From NCBI RefSeq assembly GCF_004341365.1, contig NZ_SLXH01000018.1, forward strand, positions 26,359 to 90,358: a stretch of DNA of 64,000 bases, in the 5' to 3' direction. This stretch comes from Simplicispira metamorpha. GTDB taxonomy: Bacteria > Pseudomonadota > Gammaproteobacteria > Burkholderiales > Burkholderiaceae_C. The first letter of the stretch is position 1. Every line of letters starts with the position of its first letter. Made by a program: the position numbers and the translations under genes. The notes beneath the pieces were generated by a model. The model was not told the origin of the DNA. It saw nothing but the letters and a program-made list of their open reading frames with translations, and did not search any database. Positions 1-7,630 of the stretch are shown here, piece after piece.

Positions 1-1
1 G

Positions 2-382
2 ACTTTGGGTGTAAGCACCAGCAGCCTGCGCAATTTGCGCGTGGCCTTCACAGGCACCACCAGCCCCACCAGCGGCACGGTTCAGTTTTACGACTGCGAA
101 CTCAACGCAGCAGCCACCGTGGCGTCCAACTGCGCCGCCACCGACACCGGCAGCTACGCCATTGAGACAGTGAACGGAGCGCGCGTCATGCGGTTTGCAG
201 GGCACGCCCCGACCCCCGCGTCGCCACAAGAAAATCTCTATGCAGAGGTCAAGGGCACCGCGACGGGCGATTATGTTTTCCGGGCACGCCAGAGCAAACC
301 GGCCCAGATGCTCGCAACGTCTGATGCCAATCGCTTGAACAACACCGCCTGGGCAGCACTGAAAAGCACCTTGGGAATTTGA
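2..382 (+). CDS. C-terminal part of a secreted-looking protein (truncated by window edge)
   Basis: An open frame enters from the left edge and ends at TGA 380-382, so only the last ~126 residues are seen. The TTG at 5 is not a convincing start because no ribosome binding site can be seen. The fragment is rich in Thr, Ser, Ala and Asn, has two Cys about 11 residues apart (YDCEL and SNCAA), and reads like the end of an extracellular beta-rich protein. I do not recognise a family. It converges on the zinc-ribbon gene, with 47 bases between the stop codons. Confidence 0.5.
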   Translation, partial: TLGVSTSSLRNLRVAFTGTTSPTSGTVQFYDCELNAAATVASNCAATDTGSYAIETVNGARVMRFAGHAPTPASPQENLYAEVKGTATGDYVFRARQSKPAQMLATSDANRLNNTAWAALKSTLGI

Positions 383-429
383 AGCGTTTTCGCGGTGGCG
401 CCACGCTGCGGACGCCGCCTGCGCCCAGC

Positions 430-1485
430 TCAGTCGGCGCTGCCAGCGCGCCCTGCGGCCACCGTACCGCAGGCGTGGCAAAAGCGCGCAAACGCACTCT
501 TGCGCGTGTGGCAGTGGCCGCAGCGGTCAAACAGGCCAATGCCGCAGTGCGGGCAGAAATCGATCTGCTCGTTCTTCAAGTCCACCGGGCGCTCGCAGCC
601 CGGGCACACGTTTTTGGCCAGGCGCGCCAGGGCCACGTCGTAGCCCAGCTCCTTGCGCCGCTCCTGGTCGGGCAGCGCCTCGGCTTGTCTTTGCCGCTCC
701 AGGTAGCGGTTCAGGGCCAGGATGGCGTAGCGCCCCACCAGCGCCGTCACGGCAATGCCCACCACGTAGCGCACGTAGCCACCGTAGCTGGGCAGGTAGG
801 GCACCAGTTCGACAAAGAAGGCGAACAGCGCAAACCAGATAAAGCCCCAGACAAACGGCCAGTACGTGCTGCGGCGCTGCTTGACAAACAGCCACCCGGC
901 CAGCGCCAGCAGCGGCAAGGTCAGTGCCAGGCGGTACAAAAACACCCGCAGCTCGACCTTGCGGCGCTCGGCGTTCAGCCGGGCGTAGCCGCTGCTTTCC
1001 AGATCGCTCAGGCGCTGGCGGGTGGCTGCGGCGTTTTGGCGCGCATCCAGCGCGGCTTGTTCTTGCACCTGCACGGCCTGCTGGGTGCGGCGCTCGGTTT
1101 GCTTGAGGGCGTCCAGCGCCTGGGTGCGCGCCAGCACCTCGGGGTCGTGCTCGGCGCGCTGGGTCACGCTGCGGGCGGCCAGCCAGTTGCTGAAGGTTTC
1201 GCGCTCGGCCTGGGTTTCGCTGCGCGCTTTGCTGCGCTGCAACTGGGCCTGCTCCAGCGCGGTCTGGGCGTCTTGTTCGGCGGTGTGCGCCTGCTGGAGC
1301 TGCGCGCGCAGGGCCTGGGCAGCGCCCTTGTCCAGAAAATCATCGAGTTGCAGCGTGGCTTCCACCTTGGGCAAATCGCCCACGATGGTGCCGCCCAAGC
1401 CAATCAAAAAACTGGCAAACACCAGCGCCACCAGCCACAGGCCGCGGCGAAACCATTTCTCGGACAAGCGCAGGGGTTTGCTCAT
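430..1485 (-). CDS. Membrane protein with coiled coil and C-terminal double zinc ribbon
   Basis: 351 residues. A membrane segment near residues 15-35 is followed by a long Ala/Gln/Glu/Arg coiled coil (about 50-150), then three hydrophobic segments (about 185-260). The C-terminal cytoplasmic tail has four CxxC knuckles (CPGC, CPHC, CGHC, CHAC), enough for two zinc ribbons. The start chosen is ATG 1485 (MSKPLRL), preceded by AAGGAG; an in-frame codon 48 bases upstream has no such site. It is the last gene of a minus-strand series with the DUF2145, hydrophobic and YiaA-like genes. The function is unknown. The ribbon could serve protein or nucleic-acid contacts at the inner membrane, which is inference. 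Confidence 0.75.
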   Translation of the reverse strand: MSKPLRLSEKWFRRGLWLVALVFASFLIGLGGTIVGDLPKVEATLQLDDFLDKGAAQALRAQLQQAHTAEQDAQTALEQAQLQRSKARSETQAERETFSNWLAARSVTQRAEHDPEVLARTQALDALKQTERRTQQAVQVQEQAALDARQNAAATRQRLSDLESSGYARLNAERRKVELRVFLYRLALTLPLLALAGWLFVKQRRSTYWPFVWGFIWFALFAFFVELVPYLPSYGGYVRYVVGIAVTALVGRYAILALNRYLERQRQAEALPDQERRKELGYDVALARLAKNVCPGCERPVDLKNEQIDFCPHCGIGLFDRCGHCHTRKSAFARFCHACGTVAAGRAGSAD

Positions 1486-1545
1486 GGAATGCTCCTTGGA
1501 ATAACGGATGCGATGGTAGACATGGGCGCGCAAATTACTATTTTT

Positions 1546-1594
1546 TTAATAGCTGCTAGCGCTTATCCTGCGGGCGCCAGAGGCCATTTTTTAG
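1546..1594 (+). repeat. Comamonadaceae-type intergenic repeat, copy 1
   Basis: The core TAATAGCTGCTAGCGCTTAT at 1547-1566 is followed by a GC-rich GCGGGCGCCAGAGGCC block and a T-rich end. It lies in the gap between the DUF2145 stop and the zinc-ribbon start. It matches eight other copies in the window. Confidence 0.7.
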
Positions 1595-1596
1595 CA

Positions 1597-2496
1597 TTAT
1601 TTTTCTGGCAGCACCACCGGCGCAGCCGTCCACTGGGTGCGCTGCAACCAGTCCAGCACCGAGTCGGCTGTCACGGTCTCGATCTGGTTGGCAAAGCGCT
1701 GGCGCGGCGGGTGGTCGTCAAACGCAATGTGGGCCGATCCCACGCGCGCGCCCAGGCGCTGCAAGGCGCGGATGTGCAGCGTGGTCGGCACATAGCCCTT
1801 GAACTGCAACCACGCCTGCGCCTGGTCGCGCGTGCGGATGGTGGCAGGCTCCATGGCGGCGGCCAGCGTCTCGATGGCCCACTGGTTGGATTGCTGGTAG
1901 CGCTGGCCCCAGGCGTAGCTGACCATGCTGTAGGGGCGGTGTTGCAGCACACGGGCGCGCGCGTTGTCGGGCAGCACGGCCAGCAGGTGTTGCTGCACGG
2001 CGGGCGTGGGCACGGCCCAGACGGCCTCGTAGCGGTGCAGGTCGTCCATAAAGAACTCGCCCAGCCCCTGGCGATAGACCTGGCCCACGGCCGTGCCGCA
2101 GTCGTTGAGCTTGTGGACGATGCGCCACGGGCCTTGTGGCGTTTTGTAGGCCCAGCCCAGATGCGAGTAGCGCAGGCCGTAGGCGCTCAGGTCTTGCCCG
2201 GCGCGGCCCAGCAGCACCACCTGGGTGCCTGCGCGGGCGTGCTCGGCGTCCAGCGCGGCGGCGGTGCGCTGGGCCAGCGCCATGCCGCGCTCGATGGTGC
2301 GCAGGGCCGGGGGCTGGGCGCGGTCGCAGGCACGGCCCGCGTGGGCCGGTGCCGGGGCGGCGATCACCAAGGCACACAGGGCGCTGGCCAGCAGCGCGGC
2401 GCCCCGCACCGGCCGCTGCGTGGCCAAAGGGCGCGGGGCGTGCGAAGCGTGCTGGCCGTACCGGGCGGCTGTGGCGCGTGCGATGGAAATGTGCAT
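1597..2496 (-). CDS. DUF2145 family protein, exported
   Basis: 299 residues. A hydrophobic stretch after an Arg-rich N-terminus ends in PAHAG, a likely signal peptide of about 50 residues. The mature part (GRACDRAQPPALR, LNDCGTAVGQVYRQGLGEFF, HRPYSMVSYAWGQRYQQSN) has the look of the DUF2145 family, an uncharacterised proteobacterial group. Start at ATG 2496 is supported by GAGGAG. The stop of the preceding hydrophobic gene is 11 bases upstream, so the two are probably co-transcribed. The conserved Cys, His and Asn residues may hint at an enzyme, but no function is known to me. Confidence 0.75.
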   Translation of the reverse strand: MHISIARATAARYGQHASHAPRPLATQRPVRGAALLASALCALVIAAPAPAHAGRACDRAQPPALRTIERGMALAQRTAAALDAEHARAGTQVVLLGRAGQDLSAYGLRYSHLGWAYKTPQGPWRIVHKLNDCGTAVGQVYRQGLGEFFMDDLHRYEAVWAVPTPAVQQHLLAVLPDNARARVLQHRPYSMVSYAWGQRYQQSNQWAIETLAAAMEPATIRTRDQAQAWLQFKGYVPTTLHIRALQRLGARVGSAHIAFDDHPPRQRFANQIETVTADSVLDWLQRTQWTAAPVVLPEK

Positions 2497-2507
2497 GGCT
2501 GCGCTCC

Positions 2508-2975
2508 TCACAGGCGCTCGTTGTGCAGCAGGGCCTGGCCGATGGCGTTGGGCACAAAGGCCAGCACCTCGCCCGCCACCGACAGCAGCACGCCGGTGCC
2601 GATCACGCTGCATGCCACCACCGTCCCCACGCCGTGGGCCGATGCCCCAATGCCGCGCCCCAGCACCTCCACGCTGGCCTGGGCGCCATCGGACGCGCGT
2701 TCCAGCAGGTACACCGTGCCCACGGCAGACACCTGCACAGCCTGCACCGTCAGTACCGCCCCGGCCACCGACAGCGCTGCGGGCAACACCACCGCCGCCC
2801 CCGAGGCCGCAGCCCCCGCCGACGCCGTGCCCACCACCGAGGCCAGCGGCAGCAAAGACAGCGCCGCCGATGCTTCGCTCTGCGCCTGCGCGGGCAGCGG
2901 CAGCAGCGCCGCGCTGCACAGGGCGCTGGCGGCCAGCAGCCAGCGTGCCAGGGTGAAAGTCAACCAAGTGCTCAT
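2508..2975 (-). CDS. Small exported Ala/Val-rich hydrophobic protein, unknown
   Basis: 155 residues. A signal-like N-terminus (MSTWLTFTLARWLLAASALC through LPAQAQ) is followed by a low-complexity stretch rich in Ala, Ser, Val and Gly (for example GTASAGAAASGAAVVLPAAL), with three or four possible hydrophobic segments. ATG 2975 follows GAGGAG. It sits directly upstream of the DUF2145 gene. I recognise no family. It may be a membrane partner of the DUF2145 protein, an inference from spacing only. Confidence 0.6.
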   Translation of the reverse strand: MSTWLTFTLARWLLAASALCSAALLPLPAQAQSEASAALSLLPLASVVGTASAGAAASGAAVVLPAALSVAGAVLTVQAVQVSAVGTVYLLERASDGAQASVEVLGRGIGASAHGVGTVVACSVIGTGVLLSVAGEVLAFVPNAIGQALLHNERL

Positions 2976-3040
2976 GACAGGCTCCTCAGAAAAAACGGGT
3001 GCAGGGGGGTAACGGCCAGCGCTAGCAGATGGCACCACCA

Positions 3041-3535
3041 TCACTCCACACTGCCCGCACGGGCCTGGGCGGCTTCGCGGCGGCCTTGCAGGCGCGCTTC
3101 GAGCACATCGGCCTCGTGGCGGTCGCGCAGCATCTTGGCCAGGGTGAAGGCGGTGGTCACCAGATACAGCCAGCTCACACCCAGAAACGCCTTGTAGGTG
3201 TCGTTGATGTCCATGCCCAGCAGGCCCCAGCCGGTGAGCAGCATGGCGACGGCAAAACCGCCCCACACCACCAGCTTCCACAGGGGCGTATCGGTGGCCT
3301 CGCCCCGACGGGCGCCGTCGTTGTCGCGCACAAACTTCGACAGGCCGAACACCGCGCTGAGGCAGAACACATAGCCCATCACCATGAAAGCCTGCTCCAG
3401 CGGCTCGCCGGGCAACCAGGCCAGGCCGACGGCGCACAAAAACACGGCCACGCCAAACGAGGCCCACACCTGCCACTGCCAGGCACGGGTGTCACGCAGG
3501 ATCAAAGGGGTGGTGTTGCTGTGGGAGGTGTTCAT
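3041..3535 (-). CDS. YiaA/YiaB-like inner membrane protein
   Basis: 164 residues with four hydrophobic segments in two pairs. The features GDPELEQ-like loops, FMVMGYVFCLSAVFGLSKFVRD and GWGLLGMDINDTYKAFLGVSWLYLVTTAFTLAKMLRD fit the YiaA/B two-helix domain, and the C-terminus is a charged Arg/Ala helix. Start at ATG 3535 (MNTSHS) is preferred over an upstream ATG at 3610 because the intervening 25 residues look non-coding. It is the first gene of the leftward series ending at 430. Members of this family are uncharacterised inner-membrane proteins. Confidence 0.7.
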   Translation of the reverse strand: MNTSHSNTTPLILRDTRAWQWQVWASFGVAVFLCAVGLAWLPGEPLEQAFMVMGYVFCLSAVFGLSKFVRDNDGARRGEATDTPLWKLVVWGGFAVAMLLTGWGLLGMDINDTYKAFLGVSWLYLVTTAFTLAKMLRDRHEADVLEARLQGRREAAQARAGSVE

Positions 3536-3703
3536 GGTGTTTGCTGCCGGTGGGTTGGAGATGGGCGTATCGTGCCGCGCCACCCCACTGGGAAGAGCGT
3601 TTTTATGCACCAGTGGCGTGATTTTGTCTTACAGGTATCTTTTTAAGATACTTTTTATAGGTCCCTGCCCTCCGACCCAGCCCATACACCAGCGCCGGGC
3701 CGG

Positions 3704-3740
3704 AAAAGCCCCGGCCGGTATGTCGCACTGCCGGGGTTTT
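3704..3740 (+). terminator. Hairpin with T-tract, left member of a duplicated cassette
   Basis: CCCCGGC (3709-3715) pairs with GCCGGGG (3730-3736), flanked by AAAAG on the left and TTTT on the right. The hairpin plus the adjoining repeat recurs almost unchanged at 5429-5495 on the other side of fic. Confidence 0.6.
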
Positions 3741-3750
3741 GCTTTGATTT

Positions 3751-3793
3751 TGATAGCTGCTTGCGCTTACTTCAAAAGGGCTGGAGTGGTTTT
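3751..3793 (+). repeat. Comamonadaceae-type intergenic repeat, copy 2
   Basis: The core TGATAGCTGCTTGCGCTTAC is at 3751-3770, followed by GGGCTGGAGTGGTTTT. It directly follows the hairpin at 3704-3740. Confidence 0.75.
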
Positions 3794-3861
3794 CGGGTAA
3801 GAACTGGAGTTCTTCCTCCAATTTCCCGGCGCTCTGTTGTGTGGCACACAAACCTATTTGC

Positions 3862-3911
3862 GCGCCACGTGAAGTGGCGCATAAAATGATTTGCGCCACT
3901 TCACGTGGCGC
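3862..3911. promoter_or_regulatory. Perfect 19-bp inverted repeat upstream of fic, probable operator
   Basis: GCGCCACGTGAAGTGGCGC at 3862-3880 is the exact reverse complement of GCGCCACTTCACGTGGCGC at 3893-3911, with 12 bases between. Each arm is itself an imperfect palindrome (GCGCCAC...GTGGCGC). It ends 33 bases before the fic ATG. The fic product has an N-terminal winged-helix-like region, so autoregulation is plausible (inference). Confidence 0.6.
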
Positions 3912-3944
3912 AATCTTCTGGCTATCCCCTTCGAGCTACCCTGT

Positions 3945-5360
3945 ATGCCACACCCTACCCCGCCATCCGAGTTGGACATGTTGGTCGCGCTGATCGGCGC
4001 CGCGCCTGCGGGCCTGGGCATCGAAGCCATCGCGGGGCAACTGGGCCACCGCTATCCGCGCCGTACCTTGCAGCGGCGCTTGGCCCTGCTGGTGGAGCAA
4101 CAACGCATAGCGATGCTGGGCGAAAAGCGCGCCACCCGCTACCGCCGCCTTGCTGTACCGGGCGGTGACACCGCTACCCAAGCCCTGAGACAGACGCCTT
4201 TGCAAGCCCCCAGCCAGGACTATGTCCCCATCACTGCGCAAGGAGCCGACATCCGTACCTATGTATCCCAGCCACGCCACCTGCGCCGCCCGGTGGGCTA
4301 CCAGCTGGAGTTTCTGGCGCAATACCGGCCCAACCAAACGGCCTACCTGCCCCCACACTTGCGTGAGCAGTTGCACGCCATGGGCCGCTCGCCAGCGCAG
4401 CAAACACCGGCGGGCACCTTCGCCAAAGACATCCTGGCCCGGCTGCTGATTGACCTATCGTGGGCTTCATCGCATTTGGAAGGCAATACCTACAGCCGCC
4501 TGGACACTGAGCGATTGATCGCCTACGGCCAAGCCGCCGAAGGCAAAAATGCGCTGGAGACACAGATGATCCTGAACCACAAGCAGGCCATCGAGTACCT
4601 GGTGCTCACCCCCGAACATGCCTGCGTGCAAACCGACACCTTGATTGCGCTGCATGCGTTTTTGTCAGACGGTCTGATGGCCGACCCGGCCTCTGTTGGC
4701 CGCATCCGGCGCCGCCCGGTGGAAATTGGCGGCAGCGTGTACATGCCCATCGCGTTGCCACAGCGGCTGGAGGAGCTGTTGGGCAGCGTGGTGCAGATGG
4801 CGGCAGAGATCGCAGACCCATTCGAGCAAGCCTTCTTCCTGATGGTGCATCTGCCGTACTTGCAACCGTTTGAAGACGTGAACAAGCGCGTGTCGCGGCT
4901 GGCGGCCAACATCGCATTCATCCGCCACAACCTGTGCCCGCTGTCTTTTATCGACGTGCCGCAGCAAGCCTACGTGGACGCCATGCTGGGCGTGTACGAA
5001 CTCAACCGCATAGAACTGCTGCGTGACGTGTTTGTGTGGGCCTACGAACGCTCGTGCCAACAGTACGTGGCCATGCAGCAAAACCTGGTGCCACCCGACA
5101 TTTTTCGGCTGCGCCACCGGCAGGCGCTGTCGGAGGTGATTGCCGCCATCGTGCGCCAGGGCCAAGCGGCTACCGAGCAGGCCGTTCGCAGCCATACCCC
5201 GGCCACGGTTGCGCTGGCCGAGCACGACCATTTCGTCCAGTTGGTGCTGGCGGAGTTCACCACGCTGCATGCCGGCAATGCGGTACGGTTCGGCCTTCGC
5301 CCGCTGGAGTTTTCTGCCTGGCAGAGCCAGCAGACCGGCCAGCACCGTGCTGCGGGCTGA
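3945..5360 (+). CDS. Fic family protein with N-terminal winged-helix region and degenerate Fic motif
   Basis: 471 residues from ATG 3945 (MPHPTPP); a TTG 54 bases upstream lies inside the operator and is rejected. Residues about 8-65 look like a winged helix (IEAIAGQLGHRYPRRTLQRRL then wing ATRYRRL). SSHLEG near residue 185 fits the (S/T)xxxE(G/N) inhibitory motif of class II Fic proteins. The core motif reads LQPFEDVNKRVSR where active AMP-transferring Fic enzymes have HPFxxGNGRxxR, so the catalytic His is Gln and both Gly are changed while Asn and Arg remain. Canonical AMPylation is therefore unlikely; other activity or a regulatory role is possible. It is a lone plus-strand gene flanked by near-identical terminator cassettes. 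Confidence 0.85.
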   Translation: MPHPTPPSELDMLVALIGAAPAGLGIEAIAGQLGHRYPRRTLQRRLALLVEQQRIAMLGEKRATRYRRLAVPGGDTATQALRQTPLQAPSQDYVPITAQGADIRTYVSQPRHLRRPVGYQLEFLAQYRPNQTAYLPPHLREQLHAMGRSPAQQTPAGTFAKDILARLLIDLSWASSHLEGNTYSRLDTERLIAYGQAAEGKNALETQMILNHKQAIEYLVLTPEHACVQTDTLIALHAFLSDGLMADPASVGRIRRRPVEIGGSVYMPIALPQRLEELLGSVVQMAAEIADPFEQAFFLMVHLPYLQPFEDVNKRVSRLAANIAFIRHNLCPLSFIDVPQQAYVDAMLGVYELNRIELLRDVFVWAYERSCQQYVAMQQNLVPPDIFRLRHRQALSEVIAAIVRQGQAATEQAVRSHTPATVALAEHDHFVQLVLAEFTTLHAGNAVRFGLRPLEFSAWQSQQTGQHRAAG

Positions 5361-5428
5361 CGGCTGCGCAGGCTACCCGGCGCCCGCCCGGACTACCGCG
5401 ACTGCACCGCTCCACACCAAAGGCATAA

Positions 5429-5465
5429 AAAACCCCGGCCAGTGTCTGCGCACTGCCGGGGTTTT
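5429..5465. terminator. Bidirectional terminator between fic and htpG
   Basis: AAAACCCCGGC (5429-5439) pairs perfectly with GCCGGGGTTTT (5455-5465). Runs of A on the left and T on the right allow it to serve both converging genes. It is the right-hand twin of 3704-3740. Confidence 0.8.
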
Positions 5466-5475
5466 GCTTTTATTT

Positions 5476-5523
5476 TGATAGCTGCTTGCGCTTATCCAGC
5501 AAGCGCTGGAGCCCGATTTGGCT
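5476..5523 (+). repeat. Comamonadaceae-type intergenic repeat, copy 3
   Basis: The core TGATAGCTGCTTGCGCTTAT (5476-5495) is followed by CCAGCAAGCGCTGGAGCC and ATTTGGCTCC. This is the fullest copy in the window, and its GCTGGAGCC and GGCTCC ends could pair. Confidence 0.8.
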
Positions 5524-5538
5524 CCATATTCACCAGCT

Positions 5539-7491
5539 TCAGGCCAGCAGGGCGTTCACGCGCTTGACGTAGGCGGCGGGGTCATCGGGCAGGCCGCCTT
5601 CGGCCAGCAGGGCCTGGTCGAACAGGATGTGCGCCAGGTCGTGGAAGTGCACGCTGCCGTCGAGCTTTTTCACCAGCGCGTGCTCGGGGTTCACTTCCAG
5701 CACGGGCTTGGATTCAGGCGCCTTCTGGCCGGCCTGCTTGAGCATGCGCGCCAGTTGCGTGCTCATGCCGTCGTCCTGCACCACCAAACAAGCGGGTGAA
5801 TCGACCAGGCGCGAGGTGACGCGCACGTCTTCGGCCTTGTCTTTCAGGGCTTCTTTGAGCTTGGCCAGCACGGGCTTGAAGGCTTCGGCGGCTTCTTCTG
5901 CGGCTTTTTTCTCGGCCTCGTCTTGCAGCTTGCCCAAGTCCACGGCGCCCTTGGCCACCGATTGCAGCGGCGTGCCGTCAAAGTCTTGCAGGTAGTTCAG
6001 CGCCCACTCGTCCACGCGGTCGGTCATCAAGAGCACTTCGATGCCCTTCTTCTTGAACACTTCGAGCTGCGGGCTGTTTTTGGCAGCGGCCAGGTTGTCG
6101 GCGGTGATGTAGTAGATGGCGTCCTGGCCCTCTTTCATGCGCGCTTTGTAGTCGGCAAAGCCCACGCTCACGGTGTCGCTGGTGGTGCTGGCAAAGCGCA
6201 GCAGCTTGGCCAGGCGCTCGCGGTTGCCAAAGTCTTCGCCCAGGCCCTCTTTGAGCACGGCGCCAAACTCGGCGTAGAACTTGCTGTATTTGCCTTCTTT
6301 GGCCTTGTCGTCGGCATCGACCACGTCGGTCACGCCATCGGTGCCTTCAGCGGGCGCGTCGTGGCGGTCGTGCTTGGCCAGGTCTTCCAGCATGGACAGC
6401 ACGCGCTTGGTGGAGCCTTCGCGGATGGCGCGCACGTCGCGGCTTTCTTGCAGCAGCTCTCTAGAGACGTTCAGGGGCAGGTCGGCCGAATCAATCACGC
6501 CCTTCACAAAGCGCAGGTAGCTGGGCAGCAGCGCTTCGGCGTCGTCCATGATGAAGACGCGCTTGACGTAGAGCTTGACACCCGCTTTTTTGTCGCGGTT
6601 CCACAGGTCAAACGGGGCCTTGGCGGGGATGTAGAGCAGCTGCGTGTATTCGGTGTTGCCCTCGACGCGGTTGTGCGCCCAGGTCAGCGGCGCTTCAAAG
6701 TCGTGGCTGATGGCTTTGTAGAAGTCGGCGTACTGCTCGTCGGTGACTTCTTTCTTGGGGCGCGTCCACAGGGCGCTGGCCTTGTTGACGGTTTCCCATT
6801 CGCCGGTCTTGACCATGGCGCCGGGCTCGCCTTCTTTCTCGCTTTCTTTCCACTCTTCCTTTTCCATCAGGATGGGCAGGCTGATGTGGTCGGAGTATTT
6901 GCCGATGACCTGCTTGAGCTTCCAGGCGTTGAGGTATTCCTCGGCATCACCCCGCAGGTGCAGGATGACGCTGGTGCCGCGTGCAGTGCGGTCGATGGTT
7001 TCGACCTCAAAGTCGCCGCTACCACCGCTGACCCAGCGCACGCCTTCGCTGGCTTGCAAACCGGCACGGCGCGATTCGACGGTGATCTTGTCGGCCACGA
7101 TGAAGCCCGAATAAAAGCCGACGCCAAACTGGCCGATGAGCTGGGCATCTTGCTTCTGGTCGCCCGAGAGCTTGCCCATGAAGTCTTTGGTGCCGCTCTT
7201 GGCGATGGTGCCCAGGTGGTCGATGGCCTCTTGCGCGCTCATGCCGATGCCGTTGTCCTGGATGGTGAGCGTTTTGGCGTCTTTGTCGAAGGTGACGCGC
7301 ACTTCCAGGTTGGGCGCGTTCTCGAACAGGGCTGCGTTGTTCAGCGCCTCAAAGCGCAGTTTGTCGCAGGCATCCGAGGCGTTGGAGACCAGTTCGCGGA
7401 CGAAGATTTCGGGGTTGGAGTACAGCGAGTGCGTGACAAGGTGCAGCAGTTGCGCCACTTCGGCCTGGAAGGAGAGGGTTTGTTTGCTCAT
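5539..7491 (-). CDS. htpG: Molecular chaperone HtpG (Hsp90)
   Basis: 650 residues, close to the family length of 620-650. The N-terminal ATPase domain shows [21 protein letters not shown], the DNGIGMS loop and [17 protein letters not shown], all hallmarks of the GHKL-type nucleotide site. The middle domain has [18 protein letters not shown], and the C-terminal dimerisation region ends in [10 protein letters not shown]. HtpG is a cytosolic ATP-dependent chaperone that remodels client proteins together with DnaK. It stands alone, convergent with fic through a shared terminator. The ATG at 7491 has no strong ribosome binding site, and I saw no clear heat-shock promoter. Confidence 0.97.
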   Translation of the reverse strand: MSKQTLSFQAEVAQLLHLVTHSLYSNPEIFVRELVSNASDACDKLRFEALNNAALFENAPNLEVRVTFDKDAKTLTIQDNGIGMSAQEAIDHLGTIAKSGTKDFMGKLSGDQKQDAQLIGQFGVGFYSGFIVADKITVESRRAGLQASEGVRWVSGGSGDFEVETIDRTARGTSVILHLRGDAEEYLNAWKLKQVIGKYSDHISLPILMEKEEWKESEKEGEPGAMVKTGEWETVNKASALWTRPKKEVTDEQYADFYKAISHDFEAPLTWAHNRVEGNTEYTQLLYIPAKAPFDLWNRDKKAGVKLYVKRVFIMDDAEALLPSYLRFVKGVIDSADLPLNVSRELLQESRDVRAIREGSTKRVLSMLEDLAKHDRHDAPAEGTDGVTDVVDADDKAKEGKYSKFYAEFGAVLKEGLGEDFGNRERLAKLLRFASTTSDTVSVGFADYKARMKEGQDAIYYITADNLAAAKNSPQLEVFKKKGIEVLLMTDRVDEWALNYLQDFDGTPLQSVAKGAVDLGKLQDEAEKKAAEEAAEAFKPVLAKLKEALKDKAEDVRVTSRLVDSPACLVVQDDGMSTQLARMLKQAGQKAPESKPVLEVNPEHALVKKLDGSVHFHDLAHILFDQALLAEGGLPDDPAAYVKRVNALLA

Positions 7492-7630
7492 GGTGTAGGT
7501 CGGTGTCTCACGGTTGGAACGGGGTACATGGCCAGGCGCTCAGAACATGCTCCGGGGCGCAGCCAGCGCAGCCGATGTGGGGCCATGCGGGCGTGTTTCA
7601 AGGGCGCGCAGCCCGCAGCGCCCGGGGCTT

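Larger units (their letters stand above)
3536..3944. promoter_or_regulatory. Divergent intergenic region: terminator, repeat and palindromic operators
   Basis: This 409-base gap separates the leftward YiaA-like gene from the rightward fic gene. It holds a rho-independent-type hairpin (3704-3740), a repeat copy (3751-3793), an imperfect palindrome TTGTGTGGCACACAA at 3838-3852 and the perfect inverted repeat at 3862-3911. No further gene was found. Confidence 0.6.

Noticed and set aside
379..3012. An 877-codon open frame on the plus strand
   Set aside because: It lies opposite three or four minus-strand genes with good starts and family features; its own translation is low-complexity His/Gln/Ala typical of antisense frames in high-GC DNA.
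3891..3944. A TTG start for fic inside the inverted repeat
   Set aside because: It would place the start within the palindrome with no binding site; ATG 3945 is the natural start.
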